64,000 nt of DNA from Romanomermis culicivorax. Lineage: Eukaryota; Nematoda; Enoplea; Mermithida; Mermithidae. The position numbers were made by a program, and so were the translations under genes. Positions 46,990 to 57,689 of the stretch are shown in pieces; positions within the stretch are counted from its first letter, which is position 1; the number at the start of each line of letters is the position of its first letter. The notes below the pieces were generated by a model. It ran no database searches. It had not been told where the DNA came from and saw only the letters and a program-made list of their open reading frames with translations. Location: assembly GCA_963922205.1 (NCBI GenBank), contig CAWUHX010000022.1, positions 682,001-746,000 of the forward strand. The letters run 5' to 3'.

Positions 46990-49900
46990 TGTGAAGACTG
47001 CACTATTTACTTCTTCTCATCCATTGTTTTTTACAAAAGCAAAAATCATTTGGCGTAGTGAATAAAAACTAAGTTTTTTCATAGCATCTGATGACAAAGT
47101 GATACCTCGAACCTTGATAATGTGATGATATTGTTTGGTAGATGGGGTGTACAGTCTGTAAGCATAATTCTTAGGACCTCCACTAAGGAATTCAGTAATG
47201 TAGGATCCTGGACCATATTCAAGTAACTCATCAGTCATTTTGCCCAAGCACCAACCTGTCAGTACTTGATATTGTTGTTTGTCAACTGATGACAAGTAAA
47301 TAATGCTGTCCATATCAAAATACAATACTCAACTTTTTAATTGTTCGATGTAAGAATATAACTTTAGTCGAGCCTGAGCAGTCATATGAGCTGCTATAAT
47401 GACGTTAGTATTACTCATAACCTCAGCAAAATCATCATGTTGACAGTCGGTCATTGACACCAGTTGGTCATTGATTAATCTAACATTTTTATTAATGTTG
47501 ACAATGTAAGGTAGCCAAAGCTCTCTTTTCAGGATTTTTCGAAATTTTCAAGGGGTCTAATGAAATATTCTCTTGGTTGTAGACCTGTATTTCATATTCA
47601 CATTTTGCTCATCCATCTGAGCTCTAGCAGGGTAACCTTCACTCTCTTACAAAAATTACAATCAAGTTCTGTCACATTTATGTAATATAAAACTTACTAG
47701 TTTCATTTTCATAAATGCATTGACATATTGAGTGAATAATCCACCATCAGGCTTTTTGGTTGGATGATATTGTTTAACATTATCCTAATGCCAAACTTCA
47801 AAAGTCTCGAGGATCTAAAACAAAAATAAAAATATTTGTATACAAAAGGCAAATTATCATTTCAGTTACAATATACCATATTTCCTTTCTATAAGGCTTA
47901 TAATTCTATCATAACCCATGTACCAGCTAATGGTCGATCTTGGTTGTTGTGCTCCATGTGGTCTTTTGTGAGGCATGTGTACAAGTTTTGCATAAAGGGA
48001 ACAACAATTTACCACCATATCCATATGGTAGAACAGGATGTAAAAGTTTGCGAGGTGCTAAAACCATACATTTGATCAATCCCTCATAAGGTTGGGAAGT
48101 TGAGCTGACCTCTACAAAACCTTCAGTAAGGATTTTTGGATGACCTGTGGGATATTTCCCATATTTGTTGACGAATGGGTATAAACTGCACACATCCACA
48201 TAATTGATCTTTTCTAGATGTGTTCCATCCTCACTGTACTTAATTTTGTGGTATAATTTTATGGCATTAGTAGGATCAACAAAGAAAGCTAAAAACAACA
48301 ACAAAACTTTTGCCAAAATGAAGAAGAATATATTTTAAAATTTTACTTTCTTGAGGGTTTTAGGTTCAGGTATTTCAACTGTAGCAAAAAATGTTTTCAT
48401 TTCAGGATTTGAATGAATTTCTTGTAACAGTTCACATTCCCAAATTTCAACTAGGTTATAACCAACGGATCAAAGTTCCATAGTACAATTAAATGTGCAC
48501 TCATATGCATTGCTTGCTTTTGTATCATTATCAGCTGTTAATTTATGCTTATTTTTCATACATTTTGGACAACCATGCCAATAACAACCGTAAAATTCAT
48601 AAACAGTTGTTTCTTTAACAAATAGATATCAAAATTTTTAAAATTTTGACAAAATTACCTGATAAACCATCAACTCTGTATTTTACAATTTGAACTTCAC
48701 CACCATTAAGTTTATGTCTAATATACAGTTTTTCATTTTTATAGGTTTACCATTTTAAGGCGATAACAGACTGCCTTTCTTCTTTACCATAACCTTTGTA
48801 CGGTATTACTTCAATACTGTTCGGTTCCAAGAGTAAATTACAGAAAACATAATAACAAGCGCTGGCGATAGTTATTGATTTTTCAAAAGGATCAGCATCT
48901 GTTTCCTCCACAAAAATATCCCTAAATTTCATACAACAGGGTCATAAAACCTGCACATTGCTACCACAGTAATCAACTAGATCCTTGTCAAAATTAAATT
49001 GACACCCCTAAACAAGGACATTCTACTAAAATGCAAAAAACTTATGTAATTTTACAAACTTACTGTTTCAATATTTTTATTATACCATTCCAACAATGCT
49101 GCACAAGCTGCAGGTTTCATGGCATTGTAATCGTATATGTCAGGCGTTGGGTATGGTCTGATATATCCATAATTTTCCTTTCTATTAAAGAAATTCGGTA
49201 AATATCCTTTACATATTTCATTTATCCCAAATGTTTTTGGTAGAGCTGCTAGAGGCATTGGAAAAAAAGTTCAAAGACTCACTAATTTTTATTGATCTGC
49301 TTTGATGCACATTAATTCTAACCCTGGATAAATAAAATAAATAAATGAAAATGAAAAACTGTAAAACAAGTCACTAATTTACCCTTATTAATGATGTTTA
49401 GTTTATGATGACCATTACAATACAAAAATTACATTATAAACTGTCCACTGAATCCTCGAGAATTATGTGCTACAGCTGTAATGTTTCTCATATCTTTTCC
49501 AAAAAGCTACTCACAGAAATCATTTAGACATGTAGATCCTATGAATATGCGCTCGCATTGACCATACATATTGCAAAAAATATCTCCTTCACTTTGACCA
49601 CACTGATCGCATACAGTATGAACAAGATATAAATTTGGTTAATGTTCAAATACGTCACCTAGTTCCATTTGTCATAAAACTTTTTCCTCGGTATTCTCAA
49701 AATCATAAAAAACAAATTTTTGATTAATCCGACACTTATCAATAATTCCTGTGTCATCATGAAGTAGACAAGTATTGTCATCATTAACACCATCATCATT
49801 TGTTTCAAATACATCTTCCTCAACTTGTTCATTACCAACAGGTTGCATAAAACATAAATGTCCTAAAATTTGAAAATTTTAAGCAAAAATAAGAATAATT

Positions 49901-51392
49901 ATATCTTATCTGATACCTTTTTTTGGTACACTCTTTCCACATGTTTTGCATTCAAAATAACCACAATGATGAGTTATATAATGGGCTCATTGAATTAATG
50001 TATCGCATTGTTCGCACACTTTGAAATAATCACACATAATTTTCCCAGTTTGTTGATGTTTTGATTGTTTTTTTCGATTAAAAACAAATTTGTGTCAAGC
50101 AAAACATTCATTGTTTTTAAAATATCAGTGACAATGTTTGCATTTTCGACTGTTAAACTGATCACATGGAAGTGTATTGTAACACAAAGGGCAAAAGTTT
50201 TTGCATCTATGTTCCACTTTGTTATTGCAGGCTAAATCCCAATAAGGACAAAAGTAACTGTGGTCAAAAAACCAGGCATTTTTGTAATGACTGAGTAATG
50301 ATTGTCATAGTGATGAATATTCAAAACATGCATTGCTTTAGGTCCTTAAAACTCTAGATGTGTACATGATAACAGAAAAGTAAAAACATGATATGTTTTT
50401 GTTTTTATTATGTTTTAAATATTGATGAGCATTGTGAATATCCTAAAATTAAAAAAGAAAATGAGCAAAGAAAAATGAAATGAAATAAAAAGTTTTTAAA
50501 ATGGTTAAAATGCAATCAAGTAAGTAAGTAAGTAAGTAATTTAATTAGCTTACTGTGACCCTCAGGTGGTGTTACAACAATAGTACCAATTGTAGCTTGT
50601 CGACTATCAATTTGAATTTGCTTGTTTGATTGAAGAACAGCATTAAGAGTGTTTAGGATCAAATCACCTGTTAAAGCATGTTTTGGTCTAAAAGGTATCA
50701 AAATGCGACCTTTTGTCAAATCTGGATGGTCAAAAGAAAACCCAATAAGCGCATTATCATCAACATTCTCTGAAATTTGCTCAATAATGTGTTGAAATGT
50801 TGGTGCAAGTTGAGCATTTAAATCATCCATACATTCAGTGTGACAAAAGTTCAAAGAGTACTTGCAACCTTCAGTATTAAAACATCTAATATTTATGGTA
50901 CTGGGTTGACTTAATTCAAAAAAATTATCCTTAACAAAAGATGAGCTTCTTATACCACCACCGCCAATTTGAACTGGTTCATAAATTTCTTATTCATCGG
51001 AACTGTGTGGTGTATAACTTTCTTCTTCTTCTTCTTCTTCTTCTTCTTCTTCTTCTTCTTCTTCTTCTTCTTCTTCTTCTTCTTCTTCTTCTTCTTCTTC
51101 TTCTTCTTCTTCTTCTTCTTCTTCTTCTTCTTCTTCTTCTTCTTCTTCTTCTTCTTCTTCTTCTTCTTCTTCTTCTTCTTCTTCTTCTTCTTCTTCTTCT
51201 TCTTCTTCTTCTTCTTCTTCTTCTTCTTCTTCTTCTTCTTCTTCTTCTTCTTCTTCTTCTTCTTCTCTATTATTCTCTGAATTTTCATCCACAACCAGTT
51301 CCTCTTAATCAGAAGTAATATCCTCTAAAAATTCCACAGGTATGTCGTCCTTGTTCAAAGTGATATCCTCATAAATAGGTTTCATTATAAAG
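46990..51392 (-). pseudogene. Decayed protein-primed DNA polymerase B (Polinton/virus type)
   Basis: Order on the minus strand: an acidic N-terminus with a poly-Glu run (51292-50990); a conserved N-terminal region with FSFDHPDLTKGRILIPFR (about 50745); Cys-rich segments; an exonuclease region FVFYDFENTEEK (about 49710) and AVAHNSRGFSGQF (about 49480), the latter lacking the usual Asp; LPKTFGINEICKGYLP and ALLEWYNKN (49250-49060); ITIASACYYVF (48860); YVDVCSLYPFVNK (motif A, about 48200); GLFTQYVNAFMK (47730); NTNVIIAAHMTAQARLKLY (47420); YFDMDSIIY (motif C, Thr to Met); GPGSYITEFLSGGPKNYAY (47200). Introns with GT-AG ends lie at about 48345-48282 and 47695-47645. The motif-B region (LNSxWGK) is deleted after ALATL (about 47515). 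In-frame stops confirm a pseudogene. No integrase, ATPase or capsid gene is nearby. Confidence 0.85.
51018..51266. repeat. Perfect (TTC)n microsatellite, about 82 units
   Basis: About 247 bp of uninterrupted TTC/GAA. On the minus strand, in the polymerase pseudogene frame, it encodes a poly-glutamate run. The poly-Leu, poly-Phe and poly-Lys frames over it are artefacts. Confidence 0.98.
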
Positions 51393-52079
51393 ATTATCGA
51401 AACTGGAACTAGAAAAAACTAGAAAACACAGCTATTTACCAAAATTTTATACAGTAATCATGAAAAATATTTTATAAATAGCAAAAACTATTAATTCTAC
51501 AGTAGAGTTTTTATTAATTTTTATGACCCTGTCACAGTAATTTTCTTTCTTACTATGGGAAAGCTTTAAAGACCTCTATAACTCATGAACATGTGTCCGT
51601 ATCATTTCTTTAGCTTATTTTACCAGCATATAACCAGTTAAAATGAGTTGAAACACCTGTTCTACAGTACAACTCTAGTATTTTTGTTTTGATTCTTAAT
51701 ACTATAAAAGAACTGTAATAGCTGTCTATAATTCTGTTGCACCATCTTTTCTTTTTATGGAGAAAAGCTTAAAAGACCATTATAACTCATGTGCACGTTG
51801 CTATATCATTTCTCTAGTTTTGACCTTGAAGATTACTATAACCCACAAACACAATTATTTTCTCTGGGTTCTATATGTATATGACAGAAAAACAGTTACT
51901 GTAGGATATATGACCAGAATATTTATTATGCTTATAACCCTGCCTCCTACGTAGACGTCAAAATAACATACTACTGCAGGATATATGGTGAGAATATTTA
52001 TGATGCTTATAATCCACGTCTTACTCTCTAAATTTTTAAACAATTTATAGATTTCTCATTTTTGCTGGTAGAAAGAATT
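51393..52079. other. AT-rich stretch, nothing recognised
   Basis: A local duplication of TACTGNAGGATATATGNNGAGAATATTTATNATGCTTATAA is seen at about 51897 and 51973. No gene was recognised. Confidence 0.45.
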
Positions 52080-52445
52080 TCCAACTAAGCGTTTCACGTT
52101 GCAAAACATCGCTAGTTTTTACTGATAAGAGGTGCACGTTGTGCTCCAATTACAGCGATGAGCTTGGAGAGCTTATCTTTAACGGAAATTCTTGACTAGC
52201 GGGTTACATGCCGTAGTCTACGTGTATAACAAAAAATAAAAAATCGAAACGGAAATAAAAGTGCACAAATGAAACAGAAACGAAACATGAAAAGTACACA
52301 CAGAAAATGCATCTAAAAATTATAAAAAGGAAACGTAAAATTGACACAAATTACTGTAACACAAAACGTGGCGAAGAACATAACAAAAAAGTATGATGTG
52401 AATCACATGATGCTAGGCGAAATTCCTCAGCACATGACATGTGGG
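52080..52445. repeat. Hairpin-rich dispersed repeat, copy 2
   Basis: Diverged copy of 1150-1500: GATAAGAGGTGC, a TAGCGGGTTACATGCCGTAG segment, and the A-rich tail with GAAACGAAACATGAAAA, ending near CAGCACATGACATG. It lies just outside the 3' side of element 2. Confidence 0.5.
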
Positions 52446-52570
52446 TCTTTCGAAAAAAGGCATCCTCGCCCTTGTGTTTTTAAGTGCGGCATGTCCGTGG
52501 AGGTATATTGTTCAGGTAGATGTGATGGCAGGCGGACGATGGTCCAGTAGTTTTTCAGTGCGTTTTGGCT

Positions 52571-52690
52571 CGTGGAGTTATGTCAATGGTGCATGGAGTT
52601 GCTGAGGTCAATTGAAAATGCGTGGAGTTGCTGACATCAATTGATCCGTTTGGTGATGCATGAAGTTGCGGATTGTCGATTGATTTGTGG
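52571..52690. repeat. Tandem GTGGAGTTGCTGACATCAATTGA units
   Basis: Four imperfect units begin near 52571, 52591, 52621 and 52658. The core GAGTTGCTGACATCAA resembles the TTGCTGACGTCAA units at 63704-63975, on the same strand. This may be a trace of the two LTRs of element 2, but I could not align full LTRs. Confidence 0.4.
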
Positions 52691-53029
52691 AATCTGTAAC
52701 GAGACTAAAAGAAAAAATTTTAGGGGCGAGATGTAGGCTATCGCACAGATGTGCCTGTGATATGAGGTGATACCCTAGTTTAGATGCATTGATCACTGCT
52801 CATTCTCTTCTTTACACTGCTGTTCCAGTATGGAGCAGGAGCAGGTATTCCCTGAGGGGCACAGCGGTCCTTCGAAAAAGGAAGACCTCGTCCGTAAGTC
52901 GACTAAAGAAGAGAAGAACTACTTGATTACGAGTTGGAGACCTCTGCATCAAGATGTGGGTCAACGAGATCTTGTGTAAAATCTCAGCTTGTTGATGGAA
53001 TCAACAAAGGTGCTGTCTCGATTATCTGT

Positions 53030-54370
53030 GAAGTGGAAGGTATCTTCTCTGCTTCAACAGGCTGATCAGGTGACACGTAGCGTCTAAGCTGATTGACATG
53101 CACAGTATCTTCTTAATCAGCCTCAAGCTGAATGGTGACATTGGGATATGTCACATTCATAACAAAGTAGGGCCCATTGTAGATGGGCAGCAATTTAGGC
53201 GTAATACCATGTTTGCCGGCGGTGCGCAGTTTGAGCACTTGATCACCAACTTTGTATGAGACATCTCCTGCCATGCGATCATAGGACCAAGCCTAAGCGG
53301 CCTGTGATCTCTCAATTCGGCTCTGGATCAAGGTCAAGGCATTTGTAAAATGCTGTTTGACCTCCATATCATATGTGGAAACATCAATGATATGGGCGGG
53401 AGGGTTGAATGAGAGGGCCACATCAACAGGGAGCATGGGCATACGCTCATACATGAGCTCAGAGGGGGAATATCCTGTGGACTCATTCATGCTAATGTTG
53501 ACGGTGAACACAGAATACAGCAGGTGTTCATCCCAATCAGTATGACCTTGGTGGACATACATATGTAGCCATGTAGCTAGCGTCTGATTAGCTCTTTCCA
53601 CTTCTCTGTTTGTCATTGGGTGATAAGCGGTGGAGTGGATTTTCTCAGTTGAACAAATGGCAGTGATTTCAGTCATCAGTTTGGACATGAAATCAGTACC
53701 ACGATCAGACTGAGGAATCTGCGGTGCCCCATGTCTGCAGTCAATTTGTGTAACAAAAAGGTGTGCTATGGTTTGCGCAGTAATGTCTGGAGCAGCGAGA
53801 GCTTCAACCCATTTGGTAAAGTAGTCGATAAAGACTAAAATAAAATGGTTGCCACTTTCACTAGTGGTCATTGGTCCCATACAGTCGACACCTACTCGAT
53901 GAAATGGCCCCGTAATGGTAATTGGTTTCAGAGCTGCTCGGGCCTTTTGTCGAGTAGGTTTATTCCCTTGGCAAAGATCACACCACTGACAAAAGTATTT
54001 TACGTCGGCACTGAGGGAAGGCCGGTGGTACCTGCGGGCTATAAGCCTTGCGGTACGTTTTGCACCAAAGTGTCCAGCAAGAATGTCATTATGGTGAGCC
54101 TCAATAATGGTAGTAACCATTGATCAAGGAATGACATTCTTGTTGGACTCGCCTGTCCACTTCTGAAGGATGTTATCCAACAGGTGGTAGCCATTAACGT
54201 CATTCTGGTCACTGTAGGGTTTTAGTGACCTAAGAATGGAGACTAGTTCCGGATCCTCAAATTGAGCTGCGAGAAGGTCATGGTGCTGCACATCCTGTGA
54301 TATCTTAGCATAAGACTCTGACCTCGCCAGGCGCTGCGCACCATCGGTGGTCATTTGGAATGATCTCGCC
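53030..54370 (-). pseudogene. Integrase of element 2
   Basis: HHCC zinc domain (AHHNDILAGHFGAKRTARLI, CQWCDLCQGNK), then the DDE core: VGVDCMGPMT, QSDRGTDFMSKL and TNREVERANQTL supply D, D and E. Typical flanking blocks FIDYFTKWVEA and HSTAYHPM are present. A single TGA (about 54121) precedes the main open frame 54120-53293. After a TAG the C-terminal GPY-type domain follows (GDQVLKLRTAGKHGITPKLL, YNGPYFVMNV, VHVNQLRRY), ending near 53030. Confidence 0.94.
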
Positions 54371-54440
54371 AGCCGCTGTGCACCATTAGAGATCATTTGA
54401 GATGATCTCACCAGGGGCTGAGCTCCATCAGAGATCATCA
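54298..54440 (-). repeat. Three 14-residue repeats in the RNase H-integrase linker
   Basis: The protein reads MISDGAQPLVRSSQ, MISNGAQRLARSFQ and MTTDGAQRLARSES in tandem (42-nt period). It is an expansion of a linker outside the catalytic folds. Confidence 0.85.
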
Positions 54441-54479
54441 TAGTCTTTCCCTCGGGTCTGTATAGGGGAGTCTCGTCGA

Positions 54480-54900
54480 TACTCTCCCCGGCAAGGTAAT
54501 TAGGATCAGGCAGGTGTGATAATGCGTCAGCATTACCATTAGACTGACCTTTTCGCGGCTGAATCGTCAGTTTGAATTCAGCGAGCGCGAGGCCCCACTG
54601 AGCTATCTGGGCTGAAGGGTTAGGTTTCTCCAACACAGCCTTAACAGCAGTATGATCAGCCTGAATGACCACCTCATGTTGAAAGAGGTAAGGCCGAAAG
54701 TGCTTGACAAAATGGACAACAGCAAGAGTCTCTAACTCTGTAATAGTATAGTTCTTCTCAGCTGCGGTTAACCCTCTACTGGCGTATGCGACAGGATGGT
54801 CTTATCCATCATTGTCCAACTGGCTCAGAACTGCTCCTATCCCCGAAATACTTGCATCGGTTTGAAGGATGAAGGATTTCATAAAGTCCGGATGGCGCAG
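54480..54900 (-). pseudogene. RNase H domain of element 2
   Basis: FILQTDASISGIGAVLSQL, then past one stop the ELETLAV and VKHFRPYLFQ blocks, and VVIQADHTAVKAVLEKPN. NGNADALSHLPDPN closes the domain. This is gypsy-type RNase H with the first catalytic Asp in TDAS. Confidence 0.9.
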
Positions 54901-55780
54901 AATAGGAGGGTTCGTCAACAGCCTTCGGAGTTCGTTGAATGCCCCTTGCTGAGGTTTTGACCACAAAAAGGTAACTTCCTTCCGTAAGAGCTTCGTCAGC
55001 GGCTCGCTGAGCTGGGCCCAACCAGGGATGAAACGCCTGTAGTATGACACAAGACCTAGAAAAGATTTGATGTCTTTGGCGTTTTCTGGATTGGGTAGAT
55101 ACTGGACGGCAGCCAATTTGACTTTATCCAGTTCTAGGCCATTCTGTGAGATACGGTAGCCTAGATATTCTACCTCAGAGTGTGAAAACTTGCACTTGCT
55201 CAGTCTGAGCTTCATTCCACCCTGACGGAGATGCATAAACACATCCGTCAGTCGCTCAAGCATCTGTATGTGAGAGTTCCTGAACACCAAGATGTCATAG
55301 AGATAGGTCAATGCTGTACGCCACTGCAATCCCGTGAGAAGCTGGTCCGTGAGGCGTTGGAACGTCCCAGGGGCCTTGCAGAGACCAAAAGGCAGATAGT
55401 TGAACTCATAGAGGCCAGTAGGGGTATTAAACGCCGTTTTCTCTTTGTCTGCCTTGGCAATAGGTATAGACCAGTAGGTGTTAGCCTGATCAAGGGTAGT
55501 AAAGTATTTCATACCCTTGAGTGTGTTGAGGATGTCATCAATCCGTGGGAGAGGATAGACATCTTTTTTCATGACCTTGTTAAGACCACGAAGGTCAACA
55601 CACATCCGGTGTGACCCATTTTTTTTGCGCACCTGGATGGTATTCGTAGCCTAGGGGGAAGCACTAGGCTGGATAATACCTTTTTCCTGGAGCGCTCTGA
55701 CTTCTTGTATAATGAGCTCCTTTTCCTTGGGCGCCGTGCGGTGCTGATCTCATGGTGCACGAGGTCAGTGGAACCTGTGT
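54802..55780 (-). pseudogene. Reverse transcriptase of element 2
   Basis: LVHHEISTARRPRKR precedes the domain. KKNGSHRMCVDLRGLNKV, DVYPLPRIDDIL, FTTLDQANTYWSIPI, FNYLPFGLCKAPGTFQRL and KCKFSHSEVEYLGYRIS are clear Metaviridae RT blocks. The catalytic box reads YLYD (55305-55294), so the first of the two essential aspartates is a tyrosine and this copy would be inactive. The thumb block DIKSFLGLVSYYRRFIP is intact. A frameshift lies near 55700. Confidence 0.94.
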
Positions 55781-56289
55781 CCTTCTCATCAATAGCATAG
55801 AGGTCAGTGAATGCGACCAGTAGGTTAAGTAACGCTGTCTTGTCCTGTGCGGAAATATTGGGGGATATCACAGCATTCGCTTCCATCCACTTCTGGTCAA
55901 GAATGGTATCAAACTTGACTGCGGATCCCCGTGAGGCAACAGTGTGCATCTGCACATGACTGATGGTCATGTGCGGGTAGAGAACCACTGAGTGTGTACT
56001 AGGGTTAACTACCTGTAAGGGTATGCGACCATTAGTCACAGTACTCACAGTACCAGTAAAATATATGCTGCTTTGTTGTCCCAGGAGGGGCTTAGGGAAG
56101 AAAGCTACCTTGGGCACATTCACATATAATAAGGGTACAGGTGCAGTAAATTGCATCAGCAAGCCAGGTTCAAGGACAATCAACTCTTGCAAGGGCAGTG
56201 CACCATGAGCAGAGGGAGGGTTGTCAATGAGGCCCTCACACAGAACCTGAAGCTCCTTGAACTGAAGAAAAGATTTCTCCCAGTTCAGG

Positions 56290-56690
56290 CTGACACAATT
56301 GAACCGTCGGAGGAAGTTATTCCCCAAGACTAGTCCAGCTGAGCAATTCTCTTGAATTTGGACCTGAATCCGTTCAGAGAAATCAGTCACTGTTACCGTG
56401 ACATAGGCAGTGCCTAGCAGTAGAATCGGAGACCCATTGTTTGCTATGGGGCGAGCCCTAGTCTCTGTGAGTACCAAGTCGGGTAACTGGACCACCAACT
56501 TGTGATCCAGGAGCCAGAAAACTGCTCCTGTATCAATCAGAGCTTTGGCTTCCATCCAATTGTTCAGGAGAACTCTGATATGAGGGGTCCTCATTTCAGT
56601 AGGGTAGAAGGCTGACACTACATGACCTGGATCAGGTGTAGGATCACCAATACTCGACTCTGGCGCATCCGTTCGCTTTGGTATTGGCAA
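56290..56690 (-). pseudogene. Second aspartic protease domain of element 2
   Basis: RVLLNNWMEAKALIDTGAVF (DTG at 56534-56526) and GLVLGNNFLRRFN (about 56330) are the two hallmark blocks of retropepsins. An SPILLLGTAYVTVTV strand lies between them. It matches the single protease of element 1 in position, directly before the RT. A proline/serine-rich linker (56785-57160) separates it from the first protease. Confidence 0.85.
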
Positions 56691-57229
56691 ATTGGTGCAT
56701 CGGAGTAACCCTACCAGAGCATAACCAACCGATGATTTCGGATTAGTCCGAGGAGTGGGATGAACCTGAACAGTAAGTATGTGATCAGATTGCTCTCCTG
56801 AGCTCTGAGTAGCGCCCTAGTGATTCGACTTCTGTATCAGAGAGTGGTGACACCTCTAGCACAGGGGATGCAGGTGCATCTGAATCACTAGGCTTGGGGA
56901 ACTGGCCCTTTTCTAGTGTAACCGGAGAATTTCCACACGGGGGTCTAGGGCAACTTGACCCAGACCTGGCCATTAAATGACGACTGGTCCATCTGGAAGA
57001 TGTCCGACTACCTCTAGTCGACCCATGTGATGAGGTGACAGAGGAAGCCCGTGAGGGTGGCTAAGAAATGGAGGAAGTCCTTGATCTTGATCCAGACCCT
57101 GACCTGTGGGAGGCCCTTGATAGTGAACATGTGTTCTCCCACCAGGGTTCGACCTGATCAATCTCAGCCGCTGTCAAGAGAAGCGGCAGTTCTACTGCAT
57201 TCAACCGACAGACATGTTGTTGGTAATCA

Positions 57230-57600
57230 AATGTGATATTCTGGAATTGTTCTAGAAAGTCCAATCCAAGAATCAGATTGACCGGTGCCCAGAAAGGAGA
57301 GGTAGCCTTACACACATGGAGATTTATATTTCACTCTTGTGTGTGGCTGACGGGTTCCAGGCAACATGATCTCATATGGTCCCGATAGGAGAGTATGGAC
57401 GTCTTTCGCATTGATAGTCATCAATGGGTTAAAGTCCTGATGTTGCTGGAAGGCCATCGCGGCCTTCAGACTTTCTTTAATCAAGGCTTTGTGAAGGCGT
57501 TGACTAATGATGGTCCGTGGACAACCAGTGTCAAGGAAAGCTGGAGTTTCCTTGGCGTTAACCAGGAGGACAAAACACGGAGTGATTCTGTCTAACTGAG
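57230..57600 (-). pseudogene. First aspartic protease domain of element 2, fused to env
   Basis: PCFVLLVNAKETPAFLDTGC (DTG at 57532-57524) followed by PRTIISQRL is a retropepsin active site. After a one-base frameshift near 57310 comes VNLILGLDFLEQF, the second block of the fold. The first half is in one open frame with the env anchor and tail (58318-57308). Element 1 has no room for this domain, so it is either a gain in element 2 or a loss in element 1. Confidence 0.8.
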
Positions 57601-57689
57601 TCGGCACATCGTTCTGCACATAGTGAAAACCGACCCAACATTGAACTTTCCGGAGGAGGTTCAATGGAGAGTATTGGCTAACAAACCGA

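Noticed and set aside
50941-51318. Poly-Leu, poly-Phe and poly-Lys frames across the TTC tract
   Set aside because: Artefacts of the microsatellite. Only the poly-Glu frame fits the neighbouring polymerase frame.
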